This document shows positions 21,440-32,779 of a stretch of 64,000 nucleotides of DNA, one piece after another. Position numbers and translations under genes: made by a program. The notes below the pieces were generated by a model that saw only the letters and a program-made list of their open reading frames with translations, did no database searches and was not told the origin of the DNA. Source of the stretch: Sciurus carolinensis (Eukaryota > Chordata > Mammalia > Rodentia > Sciuridae). The DNA lies in the NCBI RefSeq assembly GCF_902686445.1, contig NC_062224.1, positions 52,637,156 to 52,701,155 of the forward strand, given 5' to 3'. Every line of letters starts with the position of its first letter. The stretch's first letter is position 1.

Positions 21440-23598
21440 TCTTCCATAGGGATTTCACCTTAGCTCATAGATGGGGAATATACTCTTCATTTAAGTTTTC
21501 TATCTCCTTTCCTGAGTCAGTGGTTTGGGACTGAACATTAAGTCCTCTTAGTTAATAGGATATTTCTAAGACCCACCATGTTTTGCTGGAGACATGTCAC
21601 AAAAAAGAAAAGTATATTCATTCACACTTTTCATAGAATTAATTTAGTAAACTTCTATGATCTCTATTAGGAAAGAATCCTGAACAGAAGTTTGGATTTG
21701 TTTAAGAAAAATGTAGAAGAGGGTTTAATTACCAAATTTACTCTTCTTTTTTTGTGCCTTTTAGAACATATACAAGATTATATATACATATACAACATAT
21801 ACAAGAACATATACACCTTTGCTTAGAAAACAAAGTACTGTGTGACCCTTTCTTATATCTTCTTTTGATTTACTGAAGCATTTATAATCAAATTCAATGT
21901 TACTAAAGTAAAAGTTGGAATATTTATTTATGAAATATTAGTTTAGAAAGCAGTATTTATGAAATCTCTCATTATAGATCCACAGTCTGATAGCTATGCT
22001 GTGGCATACTGCTGATAAATATGAGGCATGTCGGATACATTAAACTGGGTAGAGGTAAAAGCTAAACCTTTCATTAAAATATCATAGCACTAGAAATTTT
22101 GGGAAGAACTTGAGAAGTAGTAAATGAGGGGATGGCCCAAAGTGCCTAGTGGCCTCCCATGCCTGTACTTGGGCCATGTAAGCAAATCTCAAATGCAGTC
22201 GGGGCCATGTCTGGGCAGAACACTTCTGTGCTCTTCTTTGGATCACAACAAGATTGGTGGCCATCTGCCAGCTGTACAGCAAGGTCATTTCTCATTCACC
22301 TCCCCATCTTGCATCTTGTAGTAGGTTGACAGGAAGTCTTTCCAATTAACCTTCTTGGTTTCAACGAGGATTTATCACATTGCTTTTCTTTAGGTACAGA
22401 TGCAAACTATAAAACCATACAGTTGCAGTGTAAAAATGACTTAATGGGAGTGCCCCATCCCTTTGGTTGTGTGTCATCTGGTTTCTCTGGTTTGATGGTG
22501 TCCTGTGGAAACAGTGATGTGGGGAGCTGAGACCATGCTGACCTTGCTTTTGCTGTATGTGTAAGTGAAACTGTACGAACATTTGGGCTTGATGTTTCTT
22601 ACTGGTCAGATCTATGGACGTGGGGCAAGCCAAGACAGGAGCTGCATTACCCTGCTGCTTAAGGACTACATGATCATTTGACAATAGATACATAAAAAGA
22701 ACAAACTCAGCATGTACTTAGCATATCTAGGTGAGATACAGAGTGGAAGAGACCTAGTCTTGACTTCAACTGGTTCACAGACCAAAAGTAAAGAAAAGTG
22801 ATTTCCATTTGCACTGGAGAAAATAAAGATAAAATTCTTGGAAGAAGAAGATTGTAAATATAAGAAGCTAACAGAAAATTTGAAAATATTAAGAAAAATG
22901 AAATACATAATCCATTTTTAGAGACAGGAAAAGAAAAATGACTCATAAATTATCCATGTATTATGTAAACCTAGAATCAGTTTTCTTTTTTTTTTTTTCA
23001 CTTAAAGCAACTTAAAGTATGTAAGTTAAAAATCCAGAAGAGCAATGTTTAAAATTATGGAATTATATAAGTAACAGATTTTAAATTCCATCATTTATCT
23101 CTAAGTTCAGAAAGGGGAAGTATCTCTGTTCCTGGTCAGGGTTGAAACGTTTCTTACCTTCAGGGCTTGGGCTGATGTTGACCATCAAGAAGTATATGCT
23201 GATTACTGAAGCTGAATCAATGCCTTTTGCCAGGTGTGTGTGTGTTACCTGTCTTCCAGAACAATGTTACTCCTTTACACATCAAAATCACTCGGGGTCG
23301 GGGTTAAGTGTCAGGAGAGAAGGAATCTTTTTCTGGAGTCAATAATTTCTTCTAGAGGGGAATCCCCCAAGCTTCTTTCTGGCAACCTGCACATGACACC
23401 CTGGAAGCAACCTGGGAAAGAGATCTCAAATCTCTGAGTTACGGATTTGCCCTTATGTGCCTTTTCTAGCCCAGGTCTTACCACTGGGGCTAATGTTCTC
23501 AAGTCAGGGGCTTCTCAATCTTTCCAGAGAATAAAACTCTGTGACCTCACCAGGAAACTACCAAGACTGAGAAAGAGCCCTGGAGGTTCAGCTGCTTT
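21440..23598. other. No gene confirmed; two T/A-rich tracts
   Basis: Includes a T-rich tract at 22984-22999. The reverse strand at about 22085-22345 reads a short peptide-like run with ...KKVNWKDF...YYKMQDGEV... before stops, which might be worn coding sequence, but I cannot assign it. Otherwise nothing recognised. Confidence 0.35.
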
Positions 23599-23599
23599 T

Positions 23600-24490
23600 A
23601 AGAAAAATACAAATAACTCAATCAAAATGGGTTAAGGATCTGAGCAGACACTTCATCAGTCAACAAACATATGAAAAAAATGTTCAACATTTCTAGCAAT
23701 TAGAGAAATGCAAATCAAAACTACTCTAAGATTTATCTCACTCCAATTAGAAAGGCAATTATCAAGAATATAAGCAACAATACGTGTTGGCAAGGATGTG
23801 GGGAAAAAAGTACACTTATACATTGCTGGTGGGGCAGCAAATTGGTGCAACCACTATGGAAAGCATTATGGAGATTTCTTAGAAAACTTGGAATGAAACC
23901 ATTTGACCCAACTATCCTACTTCTCAGCCTATACCTAAAGGACTTAAAATCAGCATACTACAGTGATGCAGCCACATCAATGTTTATAGCAGCTCAATTC
24001 ACAATAGCTAAACTGTAGAACTAACTTAGATGCACTTCAATAGATGAATGAATAAGGAAACTTTGGTATATATTCACAATGGAATACTACTCAGCCTTAA
24101 AGAAGAACAAAATTATGGCATTTGCAGGTAAAAGGACAGAGCTAAAGAATATCATGCTAAGTGAGATAAAACAGTCCCAAAAAACCAAAGGCTAAATGTT
24201 TTCTCTGATAAGTGGATGCTGATACATAATGGAGGAGAGGGGGTAAGGGAAGAATAAAGGAACTTTGGATTGTGCAGAGGAGAATGAGGAGAGGGGAGGG
24301 GAGAGGGGGGTAGGAAATACAGTGGAATGAGATGGACATCATTATCCTATGTACATGTATGATTGAATGAATGGTGTAACTACATCATGTACAACCAGAG
24401 AAACGAAAAGTTGTACTCCATTTGTGTACAATGAATCAAAATGCATTCTGCTGTCATGTAAAACTAAATAGAACAAATTTTAGAAAAAGA
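23600..24490 (+). mobile_element. 5'-truncated L1
   Basis: ORF2 C-terminal sequence ('gagaaatgcaaatcaaaact', 'ttgctggtggggcagcaaat', 'gacttaaaatcagcatacta', 'actactcagccttaaag'), a purine-rich 3' UTR (about 24225-24315), then 'gtacatgtatgattgaatga' and 'aatgaatcaaaatgcattct' and an A-rich tail. Older tail type than the copy at 13578. Several stops and deletions. TTTTAAGAAAAA at about 23597 and TTTTAGAAAAAG at about 24478 may be the target duplication, but this is weak. Confidence 0.85.
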
Positions 24491-24494
24491 AATC

Positions 24495-24825
24495 CATCTC
24501 TTTCCATCCCTATTCCTCAACTAAGTAGCTCATGGTGCTAATTTCCATGGGGCTAATTGGCTTATTTGGGGATAAGAGTACACATTAGTCAGACTTGTGT
24601 CCTAGACTTTCTAGGTTCTGGGAAGAAGAAAAAGTCACTGAAACATGATTATAACCATATAATTAAGAAGTTAATGGGCAATATCCTATGGAATTAATTT
24701 ATCCTTTATCATTCTTTATAAATGCCATTTTCCTTTGAATCCATGAAATTGAGATGAGTCCTCTATGCCATACACCTCAATGATAAAAGTAGATGATTAA
24801 CTCTTTGTCTCTGAGCTTGTTTTCA
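24495..24825. other. No gene or clear repeat seen
   Basis: AT-rich spacer between two L1 copies. Confidence 0.45.
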
Positions 24826-24827
24826 CT

Positions 24828-25165
24828 CTTTTTTAATGCTTTTATTAGTAAGTATAGTTATACATAATAGTTGGGTTTGTTTTGACATAATCACACATGC
24901 ATGGAATTTAATTTACTCCATTTCAGTCCCCAGTACTCTTCCCTTTCCCTCCCTTCCTTCCTGTCCCTGTTCCCCTTCCTCTGCTCTACTGATCTACCTC
25001 CGCTCATTTGTCTACTCTTTTTTAATGGCTGCTTTATAGATATGCATAAAGGTGGCATTCTCCATGGTATATTTATACATGCACATAGTGTCACTTTGTC
25101 AAATTCATTCCACATTTCCTTCCTTTCCCCTTCCTTTCTCCCTCCCCCATCAAGCTTGCTTTCAT
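24828..25165 (-). mobile_element. L1 3' UTR fragment (older subfamily)
   Basis: 'aatgcttttattagtaagta', 'tagttatacataatagttgg', 'gacataatcacacatgcatg', 'gatatgcataaaggtggcat', 'tggtatatttatacatgcac', ending in a C/T-rich block. It is collinear with 9266-9545 and 16165-16500 and lacks any ORF2 sequence. Confidence 0.75.
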
Positions 25166-25169
25166 TTTA

Positions 25170-26136
25170 AGAAGAAAGGTGATGTTCTGTTTTGCAAGTC
25201 AGACAAATAAAAACATATAATTTAAAAGGAAAATTTCAGTCAAAGTTGATCAGAGGAGCACATTGGAGCAGTCACTTTTGGGGCTAGACTATCAGTGACC
25301 CTCTGGTCCCTTTCATGGGTCTTCCCTGTTAGTGCTGAACCTGTTCTGAAACTCAATACTATTTTTTCTTATAAATGTATTACTTTATTCATGACTAAAT
25401 AGGATCTCTCTTGATGACTCTCTGGGCCTCCAAATATGCCACTGTTCTCATCTCTTTTTTTTTCACTTTTCAGTCCAATTTGACAACATCTATAAATCTG
25501 AAGATTCCAGGTTCCTATAAAGATAACAGTTAAATACTGATTAGGACCAAAGTCACCACAGCTGAGAATCCATGAACTTTTAGAAAGCTGTTTGTTTATA
25601 ATATGCACTATGTTTTCTGCCTTTAATATTGCTCTTTAAAGATGCCAAAATAGTCTCAGGTATTATCACATGAGGGCTTTTTTTTTTTTTTTTTTTAAGA
25701 AATTCATTAATGGTTTTGGGAAATGCCAAATAAAGTATATCCATATGCCTTTTCCACAAAGTCCAAAAGAGAAGTTATAATCTTAGGGAAGCTGAATAAC
25801 TTCTTCACAGTATTATGGCTATGTGCTCACATATTAGATGGATCACATCAGATTCCCACATAGGGATGAGAGAACTAGAAGTTTCTTGTATGGTTGTGGA
25901 GCTTTTTCCAGAAAGGTCCTGAAGAATAGTAATCTAGTATCCTGTAGGCACAGTGATATTTATCACAGAAAATTTTGCATTTTAGCATTAAGGAGTAAAT
26001 TTAAGATTTACTCTTAAATTCCATATATAATCTGAAGTATAACAATTCATCTTGAGAAATTTATTTATAGTTGTTGGTCATATAGGAATGCGAAGATTTG
26101 GTTGTGTTGGACTCTGTGCTCTACTAAGGACATCAC
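25170..26136. other. No gene seen; poly(T) tract
   Basis: A run of about 20 T at 25677-25697 is followed by ordinary AT-rich sequence. No element could be identified behind that tract. Confidence 0.45.
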
Positions 26137-26239
26137 AGGGAGGGAGATCCAAGATGGCGGACTAGAGAGTGACTGCATCTCCTGTCGCTCCAGAACTCAG
26201 GATTCAAGAAGGGAAGGTATTGAGAGACTCAGTCCAACA

Positions 26240-26960
26240 TAGAGTTGTGGGGTGAGTCTCTCCCACCGGGTGAAGCTTGGCTGGGCAGCAGGCCCGGACA
26301 GGGGGCAGCTTCTTGGAGCACAGCAGGGAAGTGAGAGTCTTCCCCAAGCAGCGCTGCTCTCTCCGGTGGCAGGCCGATCCACAGCCAGCCTCTAGGAGCA
26401 GGCCCACCCAGTGAGAGCTTTTCCGCACAGAGCCAACCCCAAGTCCTGAACCCAGTGGTGGGCCCTGGCTGGTAGGTGGCTTCTGGGACCAGGGCAGGGC
26501 AGCTAGAGGCTTTTCCAGGCAGCCCAGGTCCCTCCGGTGGCAGGCAGGGGTCCACAGCCAGCTTCTGGGAGCAGAACGGCCCAGTGAGAGCTTTTCCACA
26601 CAGAGCCAACCCCAAGTCCTGAACCCAGCGGCAGGTTCCAGCCCATAGGCAGCTTCTCGAACCAGGGCAGGGCAGCAAGAGACTTCCCCAAGTAGCCCTG
26701 CTCCCTCCAGCAGCAGGTGCCATCCACAGCCAGCTTTTAGGAGCAGGCCCACCCAGTGAGAGCTTCTCTGCACAGAGCCAACCCCAAGCCCCCAGCGGTG
26801 GGTCCGGCCCACAGGCGTCTTCTGGGACCAAGGCAGGACAGGGAGAGGCTTTCCCCGAGCATCCTGGCTCCCTCAGGCTGGGGCAGGCCCTGTCTATAGC
26901 CAGCTTCTAGGAGCAGAACCGCCCAGTGAGAGGATTTCCACGCAGAACCAGCCCCCAGCC
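26240..26960 (+). repeat. L1 5' UTR promoter monomers, about 172 bp each
   Basis: The anchor 'cagtgagag' occurs at 26409, 26582, 26754 and 26924 (spacings 173, 172 and 170). Each is followed by 'agagccaacccca' or a variant and preceded by 'agccagcttctaggagcag'. A partial unit precedes the first anchor. Mouse L1 promoters are also built of tandem monomers of about 200 bp; here the array plausibly served the same role. Two long antisense frames (26204-26831, minus) are a by-product of the repeat and its GC content. Confidence 0.85.
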
Positions 26961-27134
26961 TGGACCCAGTAGCGGGCTAGGGGCAGTTTTCTTCAGAAGC
27001 ACTGCATTATCAAGTTCCTCCAAGACTTCAGGCTACTGAAGGCTGGGAGGTGATATACTGGAAATCTACAGGGACACTATAAGCCAATAGAGGAAATCTG
27101 CAATATCTCAGAGTCCCATTGATATATGACCAAT

Positions 27135-28174
27135 ATGAGAAAACAAGGGAAGAAAATGTCCCAAACAAACCTAGATACTATAGCAATAAAACCCAAGGAC
27201 AGCACAGCAGAAGAAATGCCAGAAAGGGAGTTCAGAATGTACATAATTAAAACAATCAGGGAAGCAAATGAGGAGATGAAAGAGTAAATGCAGGCATTGA
27301 AGAAGAGATGAAAGAGCAAATGCAGGCATTAAATGATCGCACCAATCAACAGTTAAAAGAGCAAATACGGGAAGCAAAAGATCATTTCAATAGTTATAGA
27401 TACTGAAAAAAAAACAGACAGAAATCCTTGAAATGAAGGAAACAATAAACCAAATTAAAAACTCCATAGAAAGCATAACCAATAGGAGAGAACACCTGGA
27501 AGACAGAACCTCAGACATTGAAGACAAAATATTTAATCTTGAAAACAAAGTTGACCAAACAGAGAAGATGGTAAGAAATCATGAACAGAATCTACAAGAA
27601 TTATGGGATATCATGAAAAAGCCAAATTTAAGAATTATTGGGATTGAGGAAGGCACAGAGAAACAAATCAAAGGAATGAACAATCTATTCAATGAAATAA
27701 TATCAGAAAATTTCCCAAATCTGAAGAATGAAATGGAAAACCAAGTACAAGAGGCTTATAGGACTCCAAATATACAATATTACAATAGACCCACACCAAG
27801 GCACATTATAATGAAAGTACCTAACATACAAAATAAAGACAGAATTTTAAAGAGTGTGAGAGAAAAATCAAAGTACATTCAGGGGGAAACCAATATGGAT
27901 ATCAGCAGATTTTTCAACCCAGACCCTAAAAGCTAGAAGGGCCTGGAACAACATTTTTCAAGCTCTGAAAGAAAATGAATGCCAACCAAAAATCTTATAC
28001 CCAGCAAAACTTACCTTCAGATTTGATGACAAAATAAAATCCTTCCATGATAAACAAAAGCTAAAAGAATTTACTAAAAGAAAGCCGGCACTACAGAACA
28101 TTCTCAGCAAAATATTCCATGAGGAAGAGATGAAAAACAACTATGTAAATCAGCAACGGGAGGAACTAGCCTAA
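27135..28174 (+). pseudogene. L1 ORF1 remnant, disrupted
   Basis: ORF1p is the L1 RNA-binding protein that packs L1 RNA into particles. Starting MRKQGKKMSQTNLDTIAI at 27135, the frame stops at TAA (in '..REANEEMKE*') and is then shifted by a 32-base tandem duplication (27273-27336). Frame 27433-27936 resumes with a coiled-coil part (ETINQIKNSIESITNR, LEDRTSDIEDKIFNLENK) and the RNA-recognition part (LRIIGIEEG, RPTPRHIIMKVPN, ISRFFNPDPKS). After another frame loss the C-terminal domain follows (RRAWNNIFQALKEN, then ILYPAKLTFRFDD, DKQKLKEF) to a stop at 28172. Not translatable as one protein. Confidence 0.9.
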
Positions 28175-28221
28175 AGGAATAGCCAAATAAAGGAGAAACC
28201 AAATCATGTCAAAAAGCAAAA

Positions 28222-29497
28222 ATGAGTCAAATGACTGGGAATACAAATCATATCACAATAATAACCCTGAATATTAATGGCCTGAACTCATCAATCAAAA
28301 GACATAGACTGGCAGATTGGATTTAAAAGAAAAACCCAACAATATGCTGCCTGCAAGAGACTCATCTCATAGAAAGAGATACCCACAGACTAAAGGTGAA
28401 AGGATGGGAAAAAACATACCATGCACACGGACACAGCAAAAAAGCTGGAGTATCCATCCTCATTTCAGATAATGTGGACTTCAAGCCAAAACTAGTCAGA
28501 AAGGATAAAGAAGGACATTACATACTGCTTAAGGGAAGCATAAATCAGCATGACATAACAATCTTAAATATCTATGCCCCGAACATTGGCTCATCCATGT
28601 CCGTCAAACAAATCCTTCTCAATTCCAGAAATCAAATAGACCACAACACAATAATACTAGGCAATTTTAACTCACCTCTCTCACCACTGGATAGATCTTC
28701 CAGACAAAAATTGAATAAAGAAACCATAGATCTCAATAACACAATCAACAATTTAGACTTAACCGACATATATAGAATATACCATCCAACAAAGAACGAA
28801 TACACTTTCTTCTCAGCAGCACATGAATCCTTCTCTAAAACAGACCATATTTTATGCCACAAAGCTACTGTTGGCAAATACAAGAAGATAGAGATACTAC
28901 TTTGTACTCTATCAGATCATAATGGATTGAAATTAGAAATAAATGACAGAATAAAAAACAAACTTCTCCAATACCTGGAGATTAAATAATACGCTATTAT
29001 ATGATGAATAGATAACAGAAGGCATGAGGAGGGAAATAAAAAAATTCTTAGAAGTAAATGAGAACAAAGACACATCATATCAAAATCTCTGGGACACTAT
29101 GAAGCAGTACTTAGAGGAAGATTTATTTCACTGGAGCGCATTCAACAAAAGAAGTAAAAGTCAACAAATAAATGACCTTAACACTACAGCTCAAAGCCCT
29201 AGAAAAAGAAGAGCAGACCAACACCAAAAGTAGTAGAAGACAGGAAATAGTTTAAAATCAGAGCCAAAATCAAGGAAATTGAAACAAAAGAAACAATTGA
29301 AAAAATTAACAAAATAAATAGTTGGTTCTTTGAAAAAATAAACAAAATTGATAAACCCTTAGCCACACTAACAAAGAGAAAGAGAGAGAAACCTCAAATT
29401 ACTAAAATTCAAAATGAACAAGGAAATATCACTATAGACACGAGTGAAATACAAAACATAATTAGAAGCTATGTTGAAAATATATACTCCAACAAAA
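28222..29497 (+). pseudogene. L1 ORF2 N-terminal remnant (endonuclease), disrupted
   Basis: ORF2p carries an AP-type endonuclease and a reverse transcriptase. Start MSQMTGNTNHITIITLNING at 28222 with a stop at 28324. The endonuclease then continues in frame 28396-28989: CLQETH (metal-binding Glu), IYAPN, then GNFN at about 28660-28671, where the family has the catalytic Asp in GDFN, and SDHNG (catalytic His) near the end. A further part (MRREIKKFLEVNENKD, NLWDTMKQ, then in other frames [18 protein letters not shown]) follows with shifts. Sequence stops before the reverse-transcriptase fingers and palm. Dead by stop codons, frameshifts, the D-to-N change and truncation. Confidence 0.9.
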
Positions 29498-29506
29498 GAG
29501 GGAGAT

Positions 29507-30155
29507 GCCATAATGTTTTAAGTAAAGGACAGTAGAATAGAACTATCCTAGATAAACAGGACAGTTGATTCTCAGGGTCTTATTTATAGGCTTTGATAGA
29601 AATATTTTTGTATTTGGAAAGAATTTTCTCACCTTGGACTTTTCCCATTCTTTGAAAGACAATGAGTTCATGAGTTTGGGAATATGACTGTTTGTCTGAG
29701 TTCGAAAGAACTCAAGGGCATTGTTGTAGTTCACATAATAGCTCACTAGAAGCCTCAAAAGTGTCTAATGTTTGTTTTTCCTTTCTAATACCATTCCTAG
29801 TTCTGACACTACTCACTTAAAGTATAAAATACCAAATTCAGATGTTTAAAAAACACTACAGTAAAGCACCACCATTATGTACTATTACCCAGAAAGGGAA
29901 AACAATCCCTGGATCTAGTTGTACTGAAAGTCATAAAGAAAGCTAAAGTTAAAATCAAAGCATATGGATATTCCTTTGAACATTCTGGAGGAAGTAAGAT
30001 AAATCAGAGCTTGCTTATCATATTGATCACATGAAATTAACCCAACCACATTTTAAAATAAATATTTTCTCTACAAATACAGTGAGAAACCTGTAAATGA
30101 CTAACCTTTCCATTTCCTGGTAGGATTTAGTTATTAGAAAGATAATTATGCATTA
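29507..30155. other. No gene or clear repeat seen
   Basis: AT-rich sequence between two L1 pieces; not L1-like. Confidence 0.45.
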
Positions 30156-30159
30156 GTAT

Positions 30160-30985
30160 GGCTCTCATTGAGTATGCAAATAGCAATTATTTCTGGTAAG
30201 TATGTGGGGATTAAATGTATACTTATACATTGTTGGTGGGACTGCAAGTTAGTACAGCCACTTTGGAAATCAGTACAGAGATGCCTCAAAAGGCTAGAAA
30301 TGGAACTGCCATATGATCTAGGTATTCCACTCCTTGGCATTTATTCAAAAGAACTAAAAATCAAAAGAACTATGGTGAAACATGCATACCAATATTATAG
30401 CAGCACAGTTTATAATTTCCAAGTCAAAAAAACAGTCCAGGTGCTCATCAACAGATGAATGGATAAAGAAAAAGTGGTATATAAACACAATGGAGTTTTA
30501 CTCAGCCATAAAGAAAAATGAAAGTATACATTTGCTGGTAAATGGACAGAACTAGAGAACATCATACCAAATGAAATAAGTCAGACTCAAAGTCAAGGGT
30601 CAGAAGTTTTCTGTCATATGTGAAAACTAGAGAAAAAACAAAAACGTAGATCTCAGGAAAAAAGGGAGAACAATAAAATCCAGGAAGCAGATTCAGAATG
30701 AGGAGGGAAAGGCAAGGGGAAGGACTGGGGAATGAAATCTACCAAGTTATCCTCTGTCCATGCAAGTATACCACAATGAATCCATTCGTGTACAATTATG
30801 ATGGGCTAATTAAAATAATAATAGAAAGGAGATCAGTAGAGTAAAACAGGTGGATCTAGGGGAAGGAAAGGGAAGGTAATGGGAAATGAAATTGATCAAA
30901 TTATGTTACGTGTATGTACAAAATATGGCATAATGAATCCCACTATTACATGTAATTATAATGAACCAATAAAAAGAAAGAAAAT
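30160..30985 (+). mobile_element. Old L1 3' end, distinct tail type
   Basis: Worn ORF2 C-terminus (30168-30458 reads [24 protein letters not shown]) then 'actcagccataaagaaaaat'. The 3' UTR differs from the other copies ('gagatcagtagagtaaaaca', 'ggaaatgaaattgatcaaat', 'aatgaatcccactattacat') and ends 'gaaccaataaaaag'. It appears older than the 13578 and 43741 copies. Confidence 0.8.
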
Positions 30986-30989
30986 TAAC

Positions 30990-31305
30990 TAGAACATGGC
31001 AGAGAATGCCAATGGTTGAGATTGAAATTTAGTATTTTTAACCATGTCATGGTGCTATTATAGTAAGGATAGAGTATCCAACAGGGGTGAAGAATCTTTC
31101 ATAGCAAAAAAAAAAATGTATATATTTCATTCTGTGACATCTCAGCTTCTCCCCTTACTCCTCAGCTTGAGAGACTACATAGTTACTTTGTGTAAGTTGC
31201 TTTGACATAGATCTGTCAGAGAGGATAACTCAAGAAGATATAAAAGAAAGGATCAGCATTTTGCAAATATTTCTGTCTCTTGCAATTTATTGATGTAACA
31301 TCTAG
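30990..31305. other. Unassigned; may include worn L1 ORF1
   Basis: No clear element; could hold a rearranged continuation of the minus-strand L1 to its right. Contains a short A-run at 31111-31120. Confidence 0.35.
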
Positions 31306-31309
31306 ATTT

Positions 31310-32775
31310 GTTTGGGGCATTTTCTTCCCTTGTTTTCTCATATTGTTCAGGAATCAATGGGTCATTAAGATATTGCAGATTTCCTCTATCGACTTATAGT
31401 GTCCCTGAAGATTGCTAGTATATCCCCTCTTATCCTTCAGTAGCCTGAAGTCTTGGAGGAAGTTGATAATGTGGAGCTCCACGAAGAAGCTGTCTCTCTA
31501 GGGGTGTTGACCCTCAGGTTGGGTATATTCCCTGCTAGTGGGCAGAGGTGCCTCCACTTGTTGACCAATGGTCATCCAACGGGGAACTAGGCTGCAGGCT
31601 GAGGCAAGGCCTGTTTGTGCCTGTGTCTCTGGTTTTACCATCCCTGTGGGAAAACCTCACCCGGCAAGGAAGACTCACCCGGTGATGAGGTCTTTCTGGT
31701 CAGTTCCCTTCCTAGAGGTTCCCCTCAATCTACAACTACCACCTGGCCTGGGCTGTCTTCCTCTGCAACGTTCCCAGGTGTCCGGACCTACCTCCTGGGA
31801 CTGGGAGCCTCACCCTTTGCAGGCGAGTCTCCTTAGGCTGCCTCTCCTCAGAGAATCTGCCTGCAGTCCTGGAAACTTCGCTCCGCCCCTAGGCATGTCT
31901 CTGTGCAGCTCTTCCAGCAAGAAGTTGCCTAGCTCCTGGGACCCTGCTCTGCACCTAATCACCTGGTTATGCAGTCCCTCCTCTGATCCACCACCTGGAG
32001 CCCCGTACAATAGCTCCAAGTCCCAGAGACCCGCCACACTCTTCTTCCTCCTCTGGACAGCCGCCCAGTGTTCCGACGCAGTCACTAGGATTCCAAGCAA
32101 CTCACTTCGGGTCTCCTTCTCCCGCCAACCGCCCATAGCCCTAGGCAGTCACTTGGAGTCCAAGTGACCTGCCCTGTTCCTCCTCCTCCTCCTCGGGGTA
32201 GCCCCCCGGGTGTTCAGGAGCGGTGGCTCCGAGACCAAGTGACCCACTGTGCTCCTCCTCCAGGCAGGCCACTGGTGTTCAGGAGCAGTCGCTTTGAGTC
32301 CAATCAACTCACCACTCGCCTCCTCCTCTGGCAACCACCTGGGGCTCTGATGCAGTCACTCCTAGACCAAGCGACCCACCGCACTTTTCCTCTTCCTCTG
32401 GGCAACCCCCTGGTGTTCAGGAGCGATTGTTTTGAGTCCAAACAGCTCGCCACACAGCTCCTCCTCAGGCAGCCGCCAGGAACCCCAGTGGTTGCTCCAA
32501 GTCCAAGCGCTGTGCTGAGCCGCCTCCTCTATGATGATCCCAGTTGTCCATGTTTACTGCTCCAGCCAGGGGGAGGGGCGTCTCGCAGAGCAACTCTACT
32601 TCACAAAGTTCCCTACTTTCCGGGGCTACCGCCCCATCCAGGATGCCTCCCCAATGGGAGAGACTCACCCGGCAGCTTTGAGTTGGTCCCAAGTCTCTCA
32701 CTATCTCCTCTTTTGAATCTTGCGTCCTGGAGCAACTTGAAATGCAGCCGCCCTCTAGTCCGCCATCTTGAAAAA
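31310..32775 (-). mobile_element. L1 5' end (5' UTR and first codons of ORF1)
   Basis: On the minus strand it starts CAAGATGGCGGACTAGAG at about 32775 and runs through a GC-rich 5' UTR. At 31310-31380 it reaches the sequence around the ORF1 start ('gcagatttcctc' and 'ttgttttctcatatt' are the reverse of the region seen at 27100-27150 in the plus copy). It breaks off within the first codons of ORF1. Again only the 5' part of the element is present. Two antisense frames of about 200 codons (31568-32167 and 32164-32823) reflect GC-rich repetitive sequence. Confidence 0.85.
31990..32490 (-). repeat. L1 5' UTR monomers, about 67 bp each
   Basis: The anchor 'gtgttcaggagc' or its variants occurs at about 31997, 32068, 32136, 32211, 32276, 32345 and 32414, giving spacings of 65-75 bases. 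Each unit includes 'agtcc.agc.actc.cc' and a 'tcctcctcct' patch. These monomers share no obvious sequence with the 172-bp monomers of the plus-strand L1 at 26240. Confidence 0.75.
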
Positions 32776-32779
32776 CCAC

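Larger units (their letters stand above)
26139..29497 (+). mobile_element. L1 with intact 5' end but no 3' half
   Basis: Starts at an L1-type 5' end (CCAAGATGGCGGACTAGAG near 26149). It then carries a GC-rich 5' UTR of tandem monomers (to about 27130), a broken ORF1 (27135-28174), and the start of ORF2 (28222 on). It stops abruptly near 29497 just after '..IYSNK', before the reverse-transcriptase core. The usual decay of L1 copies is 5' truncation, so a copy with only its 5' half is the unusual form. A 9-base GAGGGAGAT flanks it (26140-26148 and 29498-29506). Confidence 0.9.

Noticed and set aside
22082..22720. Possible processed pseudogene on the minus strand (KKVNWKDF, YYKMQDGEV and overlapping 68-110 codon frames)
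   Set aside because: I could not assign the peptide to any protein, found no poly(A) tract on the left side as a minus-strand retrocopy would need, and saw no flanking duplication.
26204..26831. Overlapping minus-strand frames of about 200 codons
   Set aside because: They lie antisense to the L1 5' UTR and repeat with the 172-bp monomer, so they are a composition effect and not a host gene.
26140..29506. GAGGGAGAT as proof of L1 target duplication
   Set aside because: Only nine purine-rich bases and no A-rich endonuclease site; kept as a suggestion, not as a feature.
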